Source of the DNA: Variovorax sp. KBW07
Lineage (GTDB): Bacteria; Pseudomonadota; Gammaproteobacteria; Burkholderiales; Burkholderiaceae_C
Reading direction: 5' to 3'
Assembly: GCF_003852515.1 (NCBI RefSeq)
Contig: NZ_QAJK01000033.1
Coordinates: 1 to 46,881, forward strand
DNA: 46,881 bases
Both the position numbers and the translations under genes were made by a program. Of the stretch, positions 17,644 to 27,200 are shown piece after piece; within the stretch, counting starts at the first letter, position 1; each line of letters begins with the position of its first letter. A model generated the notes under the pieces. It ran no database searches. It saw only the letters and a program-made list of their open reading frames with translations, and was not told the origin of the DNA.

Positions 17644-18357
17644 CTAGCGCGTGCCGCTCCTGGGGATCGTGTCCGCCTCGATCGTTTCCAGCCGGTAGCC
17701 GAGGCCGTAGATGGCCAGCAGCAGGAAGCCGTTCGCGGGGCGCAGCTCGAGCTTGGTCCGCAGGCGCGAGATGTGGGTGTCGAGCGAGCGGGACAGCGCT
17801 TCGATGCCCAGTCCCCAGACGGCCTCATGCAGGTGCTCGCGCGAGAGCAGCCGTCCGAGGTTCTGGAACAGGAACAGCGCGAGTTCGTACTCCCGGTTTT
17901 TCAGTTCGACCGGCGCGCCCCGGACCTTCAGCACGCGCGAGGGCGGATAGAAGTGATAGGGGCCGAAGATCAGCTCGGACTCGTGCTGGGCCGGGTAAGA
18001 CCGGCGCAGCAGGGCCTTGATGCGGGCTTCGAGTTCGCCCGCGCGCAGGGGCTTGGCCATGAAGTCGTCGGCACCGGCATTGAGGCCGGTGACGATGTCG
18101 GCCTCTTCGTGCGTGTCGGTGACGAAAAGAATGGGAAGGCGGCTCTTGAGCTCGACGCGGATCGCCTTCACCACGTCTGTTCCGCTCATGTCGGACAGGC
18201 GCCAGTCCAGTATCAGCAGGTCGAAGGTCTGCCGTCGCAGCGCCTGCAACAGGGTTCGTCCTTCGGTGTAGAGATGGCACTCGTGTCCGAGTCCCAACAT
18301 GGTTTGATTGATCAGCCGAAGCTGATCCGGACCATCGTCCAGTATGGCAATACGCAT
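17644..18357 (-). CDS. OmpR-family response regulator, orphan
   Basis: The 237-residue two-component response regulator has a receiver domain (1-120) with acidic pocket D7/D8, phospho-acceptor D51 (LLILDWRLSD), switch T80 and conserved K102 (FMAKP). The C-terminal winged-helix domain ends in LDTHISRLRTKLELRPANGF and IYGLGYRLE, typical of OmpR/PhoB. A GGAGG ribosome-binding site precedes ATG 18357. No histidine kinase gene is next to it, so its partner is encoded elsewhere or it responds to another signal. Targets cannot be predicted. Confidence 0.9.
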   Translation of the reverse strand: MRIAILDDGPDQLRLINQTMLGLGHECHLYTEGRTLLQALRRQTFDLLILDWRLSDMSGTDVVKAIRVELKSRLPILFVTDTHEEADIVTGLNAGADDFMAKPLRAGELEARIKALLRRSYPAQHESELIFGPYHFYPPSRVLKVRGAPVELKNREYELALFLFQNLGRLLSREHLHEAVWGLGIEALSRSLDTHISRLRTKLELRPANGFLLLAIYGLGYRLETIEADTIPRSGTR

Positions 18358-18651
18358 TCCATTCCCTTTTCCTCCCGCGCCAACCTCAGTGAGCTGGCGA
18401 TCTGTCCGAAGTGTATCTATCTGCGACCGCGGCAAGGAATGTGAACTGCAACTAATGCACGCAATTCGGGATTTTCGGGCCAAAGGTGCCAGAAGTTGAC
18501 AGCAGTTGAATACAAATGAGGATTTTCCAGAACAAAGTCTAACGACGCTCAGTCAACAATTGCGTCTTGGGAAACCAATGTGAACGCCGATTTCGCCCGG
18601 GCCTTGCCTCTGTGCGAATGGCGCGCGAAGCAAGCAGGGCAAACCCTCGAT

Positions 18652-18674
18652 TTCGCTATGAATTGGATAGCGAA
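18652..18674. repeat. Gapped palindrome, copy 1
   Basis: TTCGCTAT, seven-base spacer GAATTGG, ATAGCGAA. Arms are exact reverse complements. A related element with the same design is at 38522-38544, so this is probably a dispersed small repeat of the genome rather than a unique operator. Confidence 0.65.
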
Positions 18675-18729
18675 GTCCGCAACGCCCACAGGCGATCCGG
18701 GGCCGAAGAGGTGGCGCATTTCGGCGACA

Positions 18730-18765
18730 GCGGGCAGCTGTAATCTTGCTGTAAGCTCTGCCCGC
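18730..18765. promoter_or_regulatory. Inverted repeat with helical-turn direct repeat upstream of pntAA
   Basis: GCGGGCAG (18730-18737) and CTGCCCGC (18758-18765) are exact inverted arms separated by 20 bases. The spacer region contains GCTGTAA twice (18737-18743 and 18748-18754), 11 bases apart, about one helical turn. It ends 34 bases before the pntAA start, where a regulator site would be expected. It could instead form an RNA hairpin in the leader. Confidence 0.35.
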
Positions 18766-18799
18766 ATTCCGTGTGCCCCCTTGCCCTGAGGAGATCTCT

Positions 18800-19942
18800 A
18801 TGCTGATAGGCGTGCCTGCCGAGACACTGGCCGGCGAAACCCGAGTGGCCGTTACACCCGAAACGGTGAAGAAACTGGTCGCATCAGGGCACACCGTGGG
18901 TGTGCAGTCGGGCGCCGGCGTTGCCGCCAGCGTCACCGATGCCGCCTACCAGGCCGCGGGCGCGCAGATCACCGACCAGGCGGGCGCCTTGTCCGCCGAC
19001 ATGGTCCTGAAGGTGCGCACGCCCACCGATGCCGAAGCCGCACTGCTCAAGCCCGGTGCCGTGGTCATCGGCATGCTCAACCCCTTCGATGCCACCGGCC
19101 TGCAGCGCCTGGCGTCGGCCGGCGTGACCGGCTTCGCGCTCGAAGCGGCGCCGCGCACCACCCGCGCACAGAGCATGGACGTGCTCAGCTCGCAAGCCAA
19201 CATTGCCGGCTATAAGGCCGTGATGATCGCGGCCGACAAATACCAGCGCTTCTTCCCGATGCTCATGACGGCGGCCGGCACCGTGAAGGCCGCGCGCGTC
19301 GTCATCCTGGGCGTGGGCGTGGCGGGCCTGCAGGCCATTGCCACGGCCAAGCGCCTGGGCGCCGTCATCGAGGCCTCCGACGTTCGCCCGAGCGTCAAGG
19401 AGCAGATCGAGTCGCTCGGCGGCAAGTTCATCGAAGTCTCGTACGACACCGATGAAGAAAAGGAAGCCGCGGTCGGCGTCGGCGGCTACGCCAAGCCGAT
19501 GCCTCCGAGCTGGCTTGCGCGCCAGCAGGTCGAGGTCGCCAAGCGCGTGGCGTTGGCCGACATCGTCATCAGCACCGCGCTCATTCCCGGGCGCGCTGCG
19601 CCGACGCTCATCACCGAGGACATGGTCAAGGCCATGAAGCCCGGCTCGGTGATCGTCGACATTGCCGCCGGCAAGGGGCCAGTCAATCCCGATGGTGGCG
19701 TGGGTGGCAACTGCCCGCTGTCGGAAGCCGACAAGACCGTGGTCAAGCATGGCGTGACCATCGTCGGCGAAACCAATCTCGCGGCGCTCGTGGCGGCCGA
19801 TGCGTCGGCGCTGTATGCGCGCAACGTGCTCGACTTCCTGAAGCTGATCGTCACCAAGGAGGGCGCGCTGAAGATCGACCTCGAGGACGACATCGTCGCT
19901 GCCTGCCGCGTCACGCAAGACGGCCAGGTCACCCGTAAATAA
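18800..19942 (+). CDS. pntAA: Proton-translocating NAD(P) transhydrogenase alpha subunit, NAD-binding part
   Basis: The 380-residue PntAA is the dI domain that binds NAD(H) in the split form of transhydrogenase, which moves hydride from NADH to NADP+ driven by proton entry. It starts with [20 protein letters not shown], the alanine dehydrogenase/transhydrogenase N-terminal domain, and carries the dinucleotide-binding [18 protein letters not shown] (about 172-189) and [24 protein letters not shown] ribosome-binding site precedes ATG 18800. It begins the operon pntAA-pntAB-pntB, with fadD further downstream. Confidence 0.96.
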   Translation: MLIGVPAETLAGETRVAVTPETVKKLVASGHTVGVQSGAGVAASVTDAAYQAAGAQITDQAGALSADMVLKVRTPTDAEAALLKPGAVVIGMLNPFDATGLQRLASAGVTGFALEAAPRTTRAQSMDVLSSQANIAGYKAVMIAADKYQRFFPMLMTAAGTVKAARVVILGVGVAGLQAIATAKRLGAVIEASDVRPSVKEQIESLGGKFIEVSYDTDEEKEAAVGVGGYAKPMPPSWLARQQVEVAKRVALADIVISTALIPGRAAPTLITEDMVKAMKPGSVIVDIAAGKGPVNPDGGVGGNCPLSEADKTVVKHGVTIVGETNLAALVAADASALYARNVLDFLKLIVTKEGALKIDLEDDIVAACRVTQDGQVTRK

Positions 19943-19989
19943 GCGAACAAGCCAAGCGAACAAGCGACAACGCGAGGAGAACAAGCGCC

Positions 19990-20322
19990 ATGGATCCCGT
20001 TTCCCATACCGTCATCAACCTGATCATCTTCGTGCTGGCCATCTACGTCGGCTACCACGTGGTCTGGACCGTCACGCCCGCGCTGCACACGCCGCTGATG
20101 GCCGTGACCAACGCGATCTCCGCCATCGTCATCGTGGGCGCCATGCTGGCGGCCGCGCTCACCACCACCCCGCTGGGCAAGACCATGGGCGTGCTGGCCG
20201 TGGCGCTGGCGGCGGTGAACGTCTTCGGTGGCTTCCTGGTCACGCGGCGCATGCTGGAAATGTTCAAGAAGAAAGAGAAGAAGACGGGCGCCGTGAAGGC
20301 TGAAGAGGGAGCCGCCAAGTGA
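19990..20322 (+). CDS. pntAB: Transhydrogenase alpha subunit, membrane part
   Basis: The 110-residue protein has three hydrophobic helices (about 8-30, 40-60 and 66-86) and a Lys-rich C-terminal tail ([20 protein letters not shown]). It supplies the alpha-subunit half of the proton-conducting dII domain, here as a separate polypeptide as in many proteobacteria. The gap from pntAA is 47 bases with GCGAGGAGAACAAG before the ATG, and it overlaps pntB by four bases. Confidence 0.95.
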   Translation: MDPVSHTVINLIIFVLAIYVGYHVVWTVTPALHTPLMAVTNAISAIVIVGAMLAAALTTTPLGKTMGVLAVALAAVNVFGGFLVTRRMLEMFKKKEKKTGAVKAEEGAAK

Positions 20323-21818
20323 GCATGAACCTCGTCACGCTGCTGTACCTGGTTGCCAGCGTCTGCTTCATCCAGGCCCTGAAGGGCCTCTCGCATCCCA
20401 CCACCTCGATCCGCGGCAACATCTTCGGCATGACCGGCATGGCGATTGCCGTGCTGACCACCATCGCGCTGATCCACGGACAGGCGCGCTCGCTCAACGT
20501 CGACTTCGGCACCGGCATCGCCTACGTGCTGGCCGCCGTGGTGGTCGGTGGCGGCCTGGGCGCATTCATGGCCAACAAGGTCGAGATGACCAAGATGCCC
20601 GAGCTGGTCGCCTTCATGCACAGCATGATCGGCCTGGCCGCGGTGTTCATCGGCGTGGCCGCCGTGGCCGAGCCCTGGGCCTTCGGCATCACCGCCGCGC
20701 CCGTGGCCGCGTTGATCGGTGCCGCCACGCCCGATGGCGCCATCGTCATCGACGGCTTCCTGCGCTACGGCATTCCCTACGGCAACCGGCTCGAACTGTT
20801 CCTGGGCGCGGCCATCGGCGCCATCACCTTCAGCGGCTCGGTCATCGCCTTCGGCAAGCTGTCGGGCAAGTACAAGTTCCGCCTGTTCCAGGGCGCGCCG
20901 GTGCAGTTCAAGGGCCAGCACATGCTGAACCTGGTGCTGGGCCTGCTGACGATCGCGCTGGGCCTGCTGTTCGTCGCCACCGAAAGCTGGACCGCATTCT
21001 TCGCGATGCTGGCGCTGGCCTTCGTGATGGGCGTGCTCATCATCATCCCGATCGGCGGCGCCGACATGCCGGTGGTGGTGTCGATGCTCAACAGCTACTC
21101 GGGCTGGGCGGCCGCGGGCATCGGCTTCAGCCTGAACAACGCCATGCTGATCGTGGCTGGCTCGCTGGTGGGCAGCTCGGGTGCGATCCTGAGCTACATC
21201 ATGTGCAAGGCCATGAACCGCTCGTTCTTCAACGTGATCCTTGGCGGCTTCGGCGGCGAGGCCGCCACGGCCACAGGCGGCGCCAAGGAGCAGCGCCCGG
21301 TGAAGACCGGCAGCGCCGACGACGCGGCCTTCGTGCTGGGCAATGCCGAGACCGTGGTCATCGTTCCGGGCTACGGCCTGGCGGTGGCGCGCGCGCAGCA
21401 TGCGGTGAAAGAGCTGGCGCAGAAGCTCACCGACAAGGGCATCACCGTCAAGTACGCCATCCACCCGGTGGCGGGCCGCATGCCCGGCCACATGAACGTG
21501 CTGCTGGCCGAGGCCGAGGTGCCCTACGACCAGGTGTTCGAGATGGAAGACATCAACGGCGAGTTCGGCCAGGCCGACGTGGCCATCATCCTGGGCGCCA
21601 ACGACGTGGTGAACCCCGCGGCCCACACCAAGGGCAGCCCGATCTACGGCATGCCCATTCTCGAAGCCTACAAGGCCAAGACCGTGATCGTGAACAAGCG
21701 CTCCATGGCCGCGGGTTACGCGGGCCTGGACAACGAGCTGTTCTACATGGACAAGACCATGATGGTTTTTGGCGATGCCAAGAAAGTAGTAGAAGATATG
21801 GGCAAGGCCATCGAATAG
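20319..21818 (+). CDS. pntB: Transhydrogenase beta subunit
   Basis: The 499-residue PntB carries the remaining dII membrane helices (about 1-290). The C-terminal cytoplasmic dIII domain binds NADP(H), with [42 protein letters not shown] and [13 protein letters not shown], the usual NADP-binding signatures. The GTG at 20319 overlaps the pntAB stop (GTGA) and has AGAGGGA eight bases upstream; ATG 20325 is the alternative start. This closes the transhydrogenase operon and a likely terminator follows at about 21.86 kb. Confidence 0.95.
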   Translation: MSMNLVTLLYLVASVCFIQALKGLSHPTTSIRGNIFGMTGMAIAVLTTIALIHGQARSLNVDFGTGIAYVLAAVVVGGGLGAFMANKVEMTKMPELVAFMHSMIGLAAVFIGVAAVAEPWAFGITAAPVAALIGAATPDGAIVIDGFLRYGIPYGNRLELFLGAAIGAITFSGSVIAFGKLSGKYKFRLFQGAPVQFKGQHMLNLVLGLLTIALGLLFVATESWTAFFAMLALAFVMGVLIIIPIGGADMPVVVSMLNSYSGWAAAGIGFSLNNAMLIVAGSLVGSSGAILSYIMCKAMNRSFFNVILGGFGGEAATATGGAKEQRPVKTGSADDAAFVLGNAETVVIVPGYGLAVARAQHAVKELAQKLTDKGITVKYAIHPVAGRMPGHMNVLLAEAEVPYDQVFEMEDINGEFGQADVAIILGANDVVNPAAHTKGSPIYGMPILEAYKAKTVIVNKRSMAAGYAGLDNELFYMDKTMMVFGDAKKVVEDMGKAIE

Positions 21819-21856
21819 GCCGAAGGTCCGTGCCCGCGATGCGGGCCAGTTCCTGG

Positions 21857-21886
21857 CGGCGCCACTTCGTGCGCCGTTTTCGTTTT
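21857..21886 (+). terminator. Intrinsic terminator after pntB
   Basis: CGGCGC(C)AC, TTC loop, GTGCGCCG with one bulged base, followed by TTTTCGTTTT. It lies between the pntB stop and the fadD start, so fadD is probably transcribed from its own promoter or by read-through. Confidence 0.5.
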
Positions 21887-21916
21887 CAACTGTCCGACCC
21901 CGGAGGAGACAAATCC

Positions 21917-23596
21917 ATGACCGACCGTCCCTGGCTCAGCAGCTACCCGCAGGGTGTGCCCGCCGATATCGATGCTTCGCAGTACCCATCGCTTGTCGCG
22001 CTCATGGAAGAGAGCTTCGCCAAGTACGCCGACCGCACGGCCTACAGCTTCATGGGCAAGGACGTCAGCTACGGCGAGACCGACAAGCAGAGCAAGTCTT
22101 TCGCGGGCTACCTGCAGGGGCTCGGCCTTGCGAAGGGCGATCGCGTTGCCGTGATGATGCCCAACTGCCCGCAGTACCCCATCGCGGTCGCGGGCATTCT
22201 TCGCGCCGGCCTGATCCTGGTCAACGTGAACCCGCTGTACACGCCGCGCGAACTCGAGCACCAGCTCAAGGACTCGGGCGCCAAGGCAATCATCATCATG
22301 GAGAACTTCGGCACCACGCTGCAGCAATGCATCGCGGCCACGCCGATCAAGCACATCGTGCTGGCCTCCATGGGCGACCGCCTCGGCCTCCTGAAGGGCG
22401 CGCTGGTCAACTACGTGGTGCGCAACGTCAAGAAGCTGGTGCCGCACTTCAGCCTGCCGGGCGCGGTGCGTTTCAATGAAGCGCTCGACAAGGGCGCAAG
22501 CCGCACGCCGCAGCCCGTGGCCATCGGCCCGGACGACGTGGCCGTGCTGCAGTACACCGGCGGCACCACGGGCGTGTCGAAGGGCGCCGTGCTGCTGCAT
22601 CGCAACGTAATCGCCAACGTGCTGCAGTCCGAAGCCTGGAACGGTCCGGCCATGGACAAGGTGCCCGCCAACGAGCAGCCCACCAGCGTGTGCGCGCTGC
22701 CGCTGTATCACATCTTCGCGTTCACGGTCGGCATGATGCTGAACATGCGCACGGGCGGCAAGCTGATCCTGATCCCGAATCCGCGCGACATCGCAGGCGT
22801 GCTCAAGGAACTGTCGAAGCACACCATCCACAGCCTTCCGGCCGTCAACACGCTGTTCAACGGGCTGGCGAACCACCCCGACTTCAACACCGTCAACTGG
22901 AAGAACCTGAAGATCTCGGTCGGCGGCGGCATGGCCGTGCAGGCCGCGGTGGCCAAGCTCTGGCTCGAGAAAACCGGCTGCCCGATCTGCGAAGGCTACG
23001 GCCTGTCGGAGACCTCGCCGTCGACCACCTGCAACCCGACCAACAGCACTGCCTACACCGGCACCATCGGCCTGCCGCTGCCCAACACCTGGCTCAAGCT
23101 GCTCGACGACGAAGGCAACGAAGTGCCCGTGGGCGAACGCGGCGAGATCGCCATCAAGGGCCCGCAGGTGATGGCCGGCTACTGGCAGCGCCCCGACGAG
23201 ACCGCCAAGGTCATGACGCCCGATGGCTACTTCAAGAGCGGCGACATCGGCGTGGTCGACGAGCGCGGCTACTTCAAGGTGGTCGACCGCAAGAAGGACA
23301 TGATCCTGGTGTCGGGCTTCAACGTGTACCCGAACGAGATCGAAGACGTGGTCGCACTCATTCCGGGCGTGCTCGAATGCGCGGCGGTCGGCGTGCCCGA
23401 TGAGAAGACCGGCGAGGCCGTGAAGCTCGTGATCGTCAAGAAAGACCAGTCGCTGACGGAAGCGCAAGTGCGCGAATACTGCAGAGCAAACCTTACGGGT
23501 TACAAGCAGCCGCGAATCGTAGAGTTTCGTACCGACATGCCGAAGACGCCGGTCGGCAAGATCCTTCGCCGCGAACTGCGCGACGCGAAGAAGTAG
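21917..23596 (+). CDS. fadD: Long-chain fatty acid-CoA ligase FadD
   Basis: The 559-residue enzyme activates long-chain fatty acids for beta-oxidation or lipid synthesis. Motifs are the P-loop YTGGTTGVSKGA (about 213-224), CEGYGLSETSP, SGDIGVVDERGYFKVVDRKKDMI and catalytic lysine in PKTPVGKILRRELRD. It begins with CGGAGGAGAC ribosome-binding site and ATG 21917. Length and sequence match the FadD-type family closely. Regulation by a FadR-like factor is likely from family knowledge, but no operator is evident. Confidence 0.93.
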   Translation: MTDRPWLSSYPQGVPADIDASQYPSLVALMEESFAKYADRTAYSFMGKDVSYGETDKQSKSFAGYLQGLGLAKGDRVAVMMPNCPQYPIAVAGILRAGLILVNVNPLYTPRELEHQLKDSGAKAIIIMENFGTTLQQCIAATPIKHIVLASMGDRLGLLKGALVNYVVRNVKKLVPHFSLPGAVRFNEALDKGASRTPQPVAIGPDDVAVLQYTGGTTGVSKGAVLLHRNVIANVLQSEAWNGPAMDKVPANEQPTSVCALPLYHIFAFTVGMMLNMRTGGKLILIPNPRDIAGVLKELSKHTIHSLPAVNTLFNGLANHPDFNTVNWKNLKISVGGGMAVQAAVAKLWLEKTGCPICEGYGLSETSPSTTCNPTNSTAYTGTIGLPLPNTWLKLLDDEGNEVPVGERGEIAIKGPQVMAGYWQRPDETAKVMTPDGYFKSGDIGVVDERGYFKVVDRKKDMILVSGFNVYPNEIEDVVALIPGVLECAAVGVPDEKTGEAVKLVIVKKDQSLTEAQVREYCRANLTGYKQPRIVEFRTDMPKTPVGKILRRELRDAKK

Positions 23597-23602
23597 CCAG
23601 AA

Positions 23603-23637
23603 AGCAAGGCCCGGCCTGGGCAGGGCCTCAGCTTGCT
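23603..23637 (+). terminator. Hairpin after fadD without T-run
   Basis: AGCAAGGCCC at 23603-23612 can pair with GGGCCT and CTTGCT up to 23637, with a few unpaired bases in between. No run of T follows, so termination is less certain than at other hairpins. It overlaps the diverged dppB-leader copy. Confidence 0.3.
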
Positions 23638-23683
23638 CTTGTGTATTCGCGGTCGATATTTCAGCGCTGCTGGCACCGGCCTT
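23606..23683 (+). repeat. Diverged copy of the dppB start region (copy A)
   Basis: Compared with 28471-28570 this segment keeps the same order of blocks. CGGCCTGGGCAGGG matches CGGCCCGGGTAGGG in 12 of 14 bases, a 28-base core (23637-23664) matches in 24 of 27 aligned bases, and CTGCTGGCACCGGCCTT matches CTGCTGGTGCCGACCTT in 14 of 17. The dppB start ATG has become ATA here and about 20 bases of the early coding sequence are missing. It is therefore a decayed duplicate, not a functional gene start. Confidence 0.6.
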
Positions 23684-24121
23684 TTTTCCTCGCCCAACTA
23701 ACGGGTAGCCGGCCCCCCTCGCAACGAGGGGTGCATCTCCCGGCGCTCCCGCACCATCTTCACCGCGCGCTCAGAGGCCTCGGCTCGCGGCGGAGCCGCA
23801 TTCGGGCCCGCGCCTTCTGAATCGTCGTCAAAAACGGTACGCGGTGTAGCGGCGACCTGGTTGCGGGTGCTGTCCCGTAAAACCGACGAAAACCAACTGC
23901 GGCTCCAAGTCCGCAGCTTCGATTTGGCAGGCTACCGAAATACAACTCCGACGCCCTGTGCTGAGAAATCTTCGACCGCATAGAACGAGCGACAGGCGAT
24001 TTTTCCGAGGTGGCAAGGGGTCGGGCTCCTTGGCTTGATTAATTTTCCGGCGCGAACCCAGTATTCATCAGCCCGCGAAGGCCCTATTCAAATGGGGAAG
24101 TTTTTTGATGCTTATTCGGGC

Positions 24122-24211
24122 ATGAATTTTGCTCGATTTATTTCTGGATTTCTAATCTTCGAGGGAGATGAAAATGCAGAAAAATGTAAAAAACTATTCA
24201 CCATATGTTAG
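24122..24211 (+). other. Short open frame overlapping the autotransporter start
   Basis: A 29-codon frame starts at ATG 24122, reads as a small mostly hydrophobic peptide and ends at TAG 24209-24211, crossing the start codon of the autotransporter in another frame. A GGGGAAG lies upstream of a preceding short ATG. It could mediate translational coupling or be chance in AT-rich DNA. Confidence 0.2.
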
Positions 24212-27200
24212 CAAATCATCGATTGAGCGGAACCTTCCGTGCATTGGTATTTTTTTCCACACAGTTTTGGGAATTTTTTTCATCTGCGGGGCATCATTTT
24301 CCAGGACAGTGCTTGCGCAATCTGCTGTGCCTCCTGGCCCGATTCCAGAGTTTTTGCAATATGGCAGAACCGCGTCGTACACCATGGTCGATGGCAGCAA
24401 GACGCCTGATCTGGAAGCAGCTGCAGCCAGTTGGCGTGGCGATGCGGAGTTTGTGAAAACGAATTCGCTGAAAATTCTGGGCTCTGAATATGCCTATGCC
24501 CTGGGTGTAACTGGAAAAGGTGTGAAGGTCGGCGATCTGGATACGGGTGCGGATGCAAAGCACCCAGAATTCGATTCGAGCAGATTGATCGGCATACGAT
24601 CAATTGGCTTTTATGACATCAATATCGGCCCGGCGGGAGGCCCTTATAACGTCAGGGCGGGTGATCCGTTCGATATCAATGCCGCCTGGACGGATCCGAC
24701 TCCTCCCAATGGCCGGAACCACGGCACCGGGGCGGCGGGTACGATCACAGCCAGGCGCGATCATATCGGCACGATGGGCATCGCTTTTGACAGTGTCGTA
24801 TATACCGCCCGATCAGGAGAGGTATATCAATATGGTGACAAACAAGGGAGCCTCGATAGCAAGGTCATCGAGCAAAAAGAAAAGGACCCTGAGTTATTCA
24901 ATCAGTCCATGAAGGGGCTTTTGGCGAACGGTGTCCGGATCATTCTTCATGAATGGCAGATTGCACCGCAGCCGGCAGATGTAAAAATAAAGGGTGGTCT
25001 TGCGAATTTGACCACTCAATATCTCGGAGGAAAGGATGGAAAAATCCTGAATGGAATGCGCGATGCTGCGTCCGCCGGTGCGGTCAATGTGGTCGCCGCA
25101 GGAAACTATTCCAATGATATGCCTCACGTAGGAGGTGTACTCCCTTATTTCGAGCCCAAGTACGAGCGCAATTGGCTTGTCGTGGTGGCAAGGAATGACG
25201 GTACAAGTGACCTGGCTTCTTATTCGAATGTATGTGCTATCACCAAATGGTACTGTCTCGCAGCTCCGGACTCGACCTATGCGCCAACTGCGGATGGTGG
25301 GTATAAAACTTTTAACGGCACCTCGGGCGCTTCGGCCGTAGGCGCGGCAAGCATGGCCCTAGTGGCCAGCCGCTATCCGTATCTGGACATGCCCGCGGTT
25401 CGTGATGTATTGCTGAGCACGGCAAGCCATGCCGGTACGAGCCCAGTCGGTTTCGCAGATGAGAAATTCGGGCGGGGGTTTATTGATTTAAAGAAAGCCA
25501 TGAACGGCTTTGGGGAGTTCGGGGGGGCAGTCACGGCCAATCTTCCGGCCGGAATGTCCGATACCTGGACCAACAACATCTCCGAAACCACCCAAAGACA
25601 ACGCAAGGCCGAGGAATCTGCCGAAATCACCGGATGGGCCGACAAGAAGGCTGACCAGTCGAAGCAGCTGAAGGCCGTACCGGATGCGGCGACACTATCA
25701 GCAGCACTTCTGGCTGGAATGGCACAGGGCAAGCAACTCCTCAACGCTGCAATCACCGCCAATACCGGTGGTGGAGCCGCCGCCAGCAAGAAACTCCGGG
25801 TGGCCCTGGCCGCCATCGACGCAGACCCGGTTGGCAAGCAACTTCTGGCGCTTTATGAAGCCCTTCATCCCAACTGGACCGGTCAGCGCAGCCAGTCTGG
25901 TGATTTCGACAATTTCATTGCCGGGCGCGACGATGGTGCGATGGTGCAGGCGGTCTTCAATTCTTCGCGTGACCTCCTTCTTGCAAGCAACGCAAATGTT
26001 CAAGTCCTGATTGACGCCGGAGAGGCGCGAATTGGCAATCTTCGAACAAAGACGGACGCTGACTACGTCGGTAGCCTGATCAAGAGCGGTGCTGGCAGCC
26101 TGACCCTTACCGGCGACAACAGCTACTCGGGCGGTACGCAATTGCAGGGCGGCACGCTCGGGGTTGGCTCTTCAACTGCGCTGGGCACCGGCACGTTGGC
26201 CATGTCCGACTCCACCACGCTGCAGGCTGCGGCCGATGGCCTGTCGCTGGCCAATGCGGTGACGCTCAGCGGCATCGGCAACATCGACACGCAAGCGTTC
26301 GGGCTGACCCTGTCGGGCGCCATGACAGACGGTGCGAAGGCCGGTGGTCTTGCCAAGCTGGGCACCGGCACGCTGACCCTGTCGGGCGCCAATACCTATT
26401 CCGGTCCCACCGGGGTCATCAACGGCATTTTGCGCGCGGGCTCCGCCACGGGCTTCTCGCCGCGCAGTGCGTTCTTCGTGGACGCTCAGGGGCAGCTCGA
26501 TCTGGCCAACTTCGACCAGAGCATTGGCTCCTTGTCCGGCAGCGGCAACGTCTCGCTGGGAACTGCGGCGCTGAACACTGGCGCGGACAACAGCACCACC
26601 ACGTTCTCGGGGCAGATCGCCGGCAGCGGCGGCCTGGCCAAGACCGGCAGCGGCACCTTCATGCTGGCAGGCGCCAACGTCTACGGCGGCGCCACCACGG
26701 TTGCGGCGGGCACGCTGCAAGCCGGTGCCGCTAACACTTTCAGCGCTGCCAGCGCGATGACCGTGAACACGGGCGCCACGCTGAACCTGGCTGGCTACAG
26801 CCAGCGGGTTGCGGGCATGAACCTCTCGGGCACTGTCGTCGTGGCAGGCAGCGCACCTGGAACGGTGCTGACCGTTGCAGGCCCCTGGGTGGGCAATGGC
26901 GGTCTTCTCAAGCTGGGCGCGGTGAGTCCTGCTGTGTCGGATCATGTTCTGCTGAGTGGTTCTGCCGCAATTGCCACCGGCATCACTATGGTGCAGGTCG
27001 GCAACTTCACGGGCCTTGGTGGTGCGACGATCGGCAACGGCATCGAGCTGATCGGCACTACAGGTGGTGCAAGTGTTCAAGGCAACGCTTTCGTTCTGGC
27101 TGGAGATCATGTCGATGCGGGCGCGTACGAATACCGTCTGAACAACATCGGCAGCGGCGGCTACCTGAGCTCATCCTCGCCGAAGGGCCAGACCTACTAC

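Larger units (their letters stand above)
18358..18799. other. Divergent intergenic region with repeats and candidate operator
   Basis: This 442-base region separates the response regulator (leftward) from pntAA (rightward). It holds no convincing gene. It contains a TTGACA at 18496-18501 without a clear partner -10, a gapped palindrome at 18652-18674, and an inverted repeat with internal direct repeats just before pntAA (18730-18765). Both divergent promoters must lie here. The 5' leader of the response regulator is comparatively AT-rich. Confidence 0.5.
23597..24173. other. 577-base intergenic region before the autotransporter
   Basis: No gene is visible in this region. Its first part holds a fadD hairpin at 23603-23637 and a partial, diverged copy of the dppB start region (23606-23683). 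The middle (23690-24000) is GC-rich with no coding signal. The last 150 bases become strikingly AT-rich (in 24121-24180 only 21 of 60 bases are G or C), leading into the autotransporter. A short open frame at 24122-24211 reaches into the next gene. Confidence 0.6.

Noticed and set aside
20052-21626. Long minus-strand frame opposite pntAB-pntB
   Set aside because: Extremely His/Asp/Gly-rich translation, typical for the antisense of membrane proteins in GC-rich DNA.
23760-24000. Short frames in the fadD-autotransporter gap considered as transposase remnants
   Set aside because: No transposase motif, terminal inverted repeat or target duplication could be recognised.
26090-26740. Repeated motif pattern in the autotransporter considered as a DNA repeat array or CRISPR
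   Set aside because: The repetition is at protein level (PATR beta-strand repeats) with imperfect DNA identity and no conserved direct repeat with spacers.
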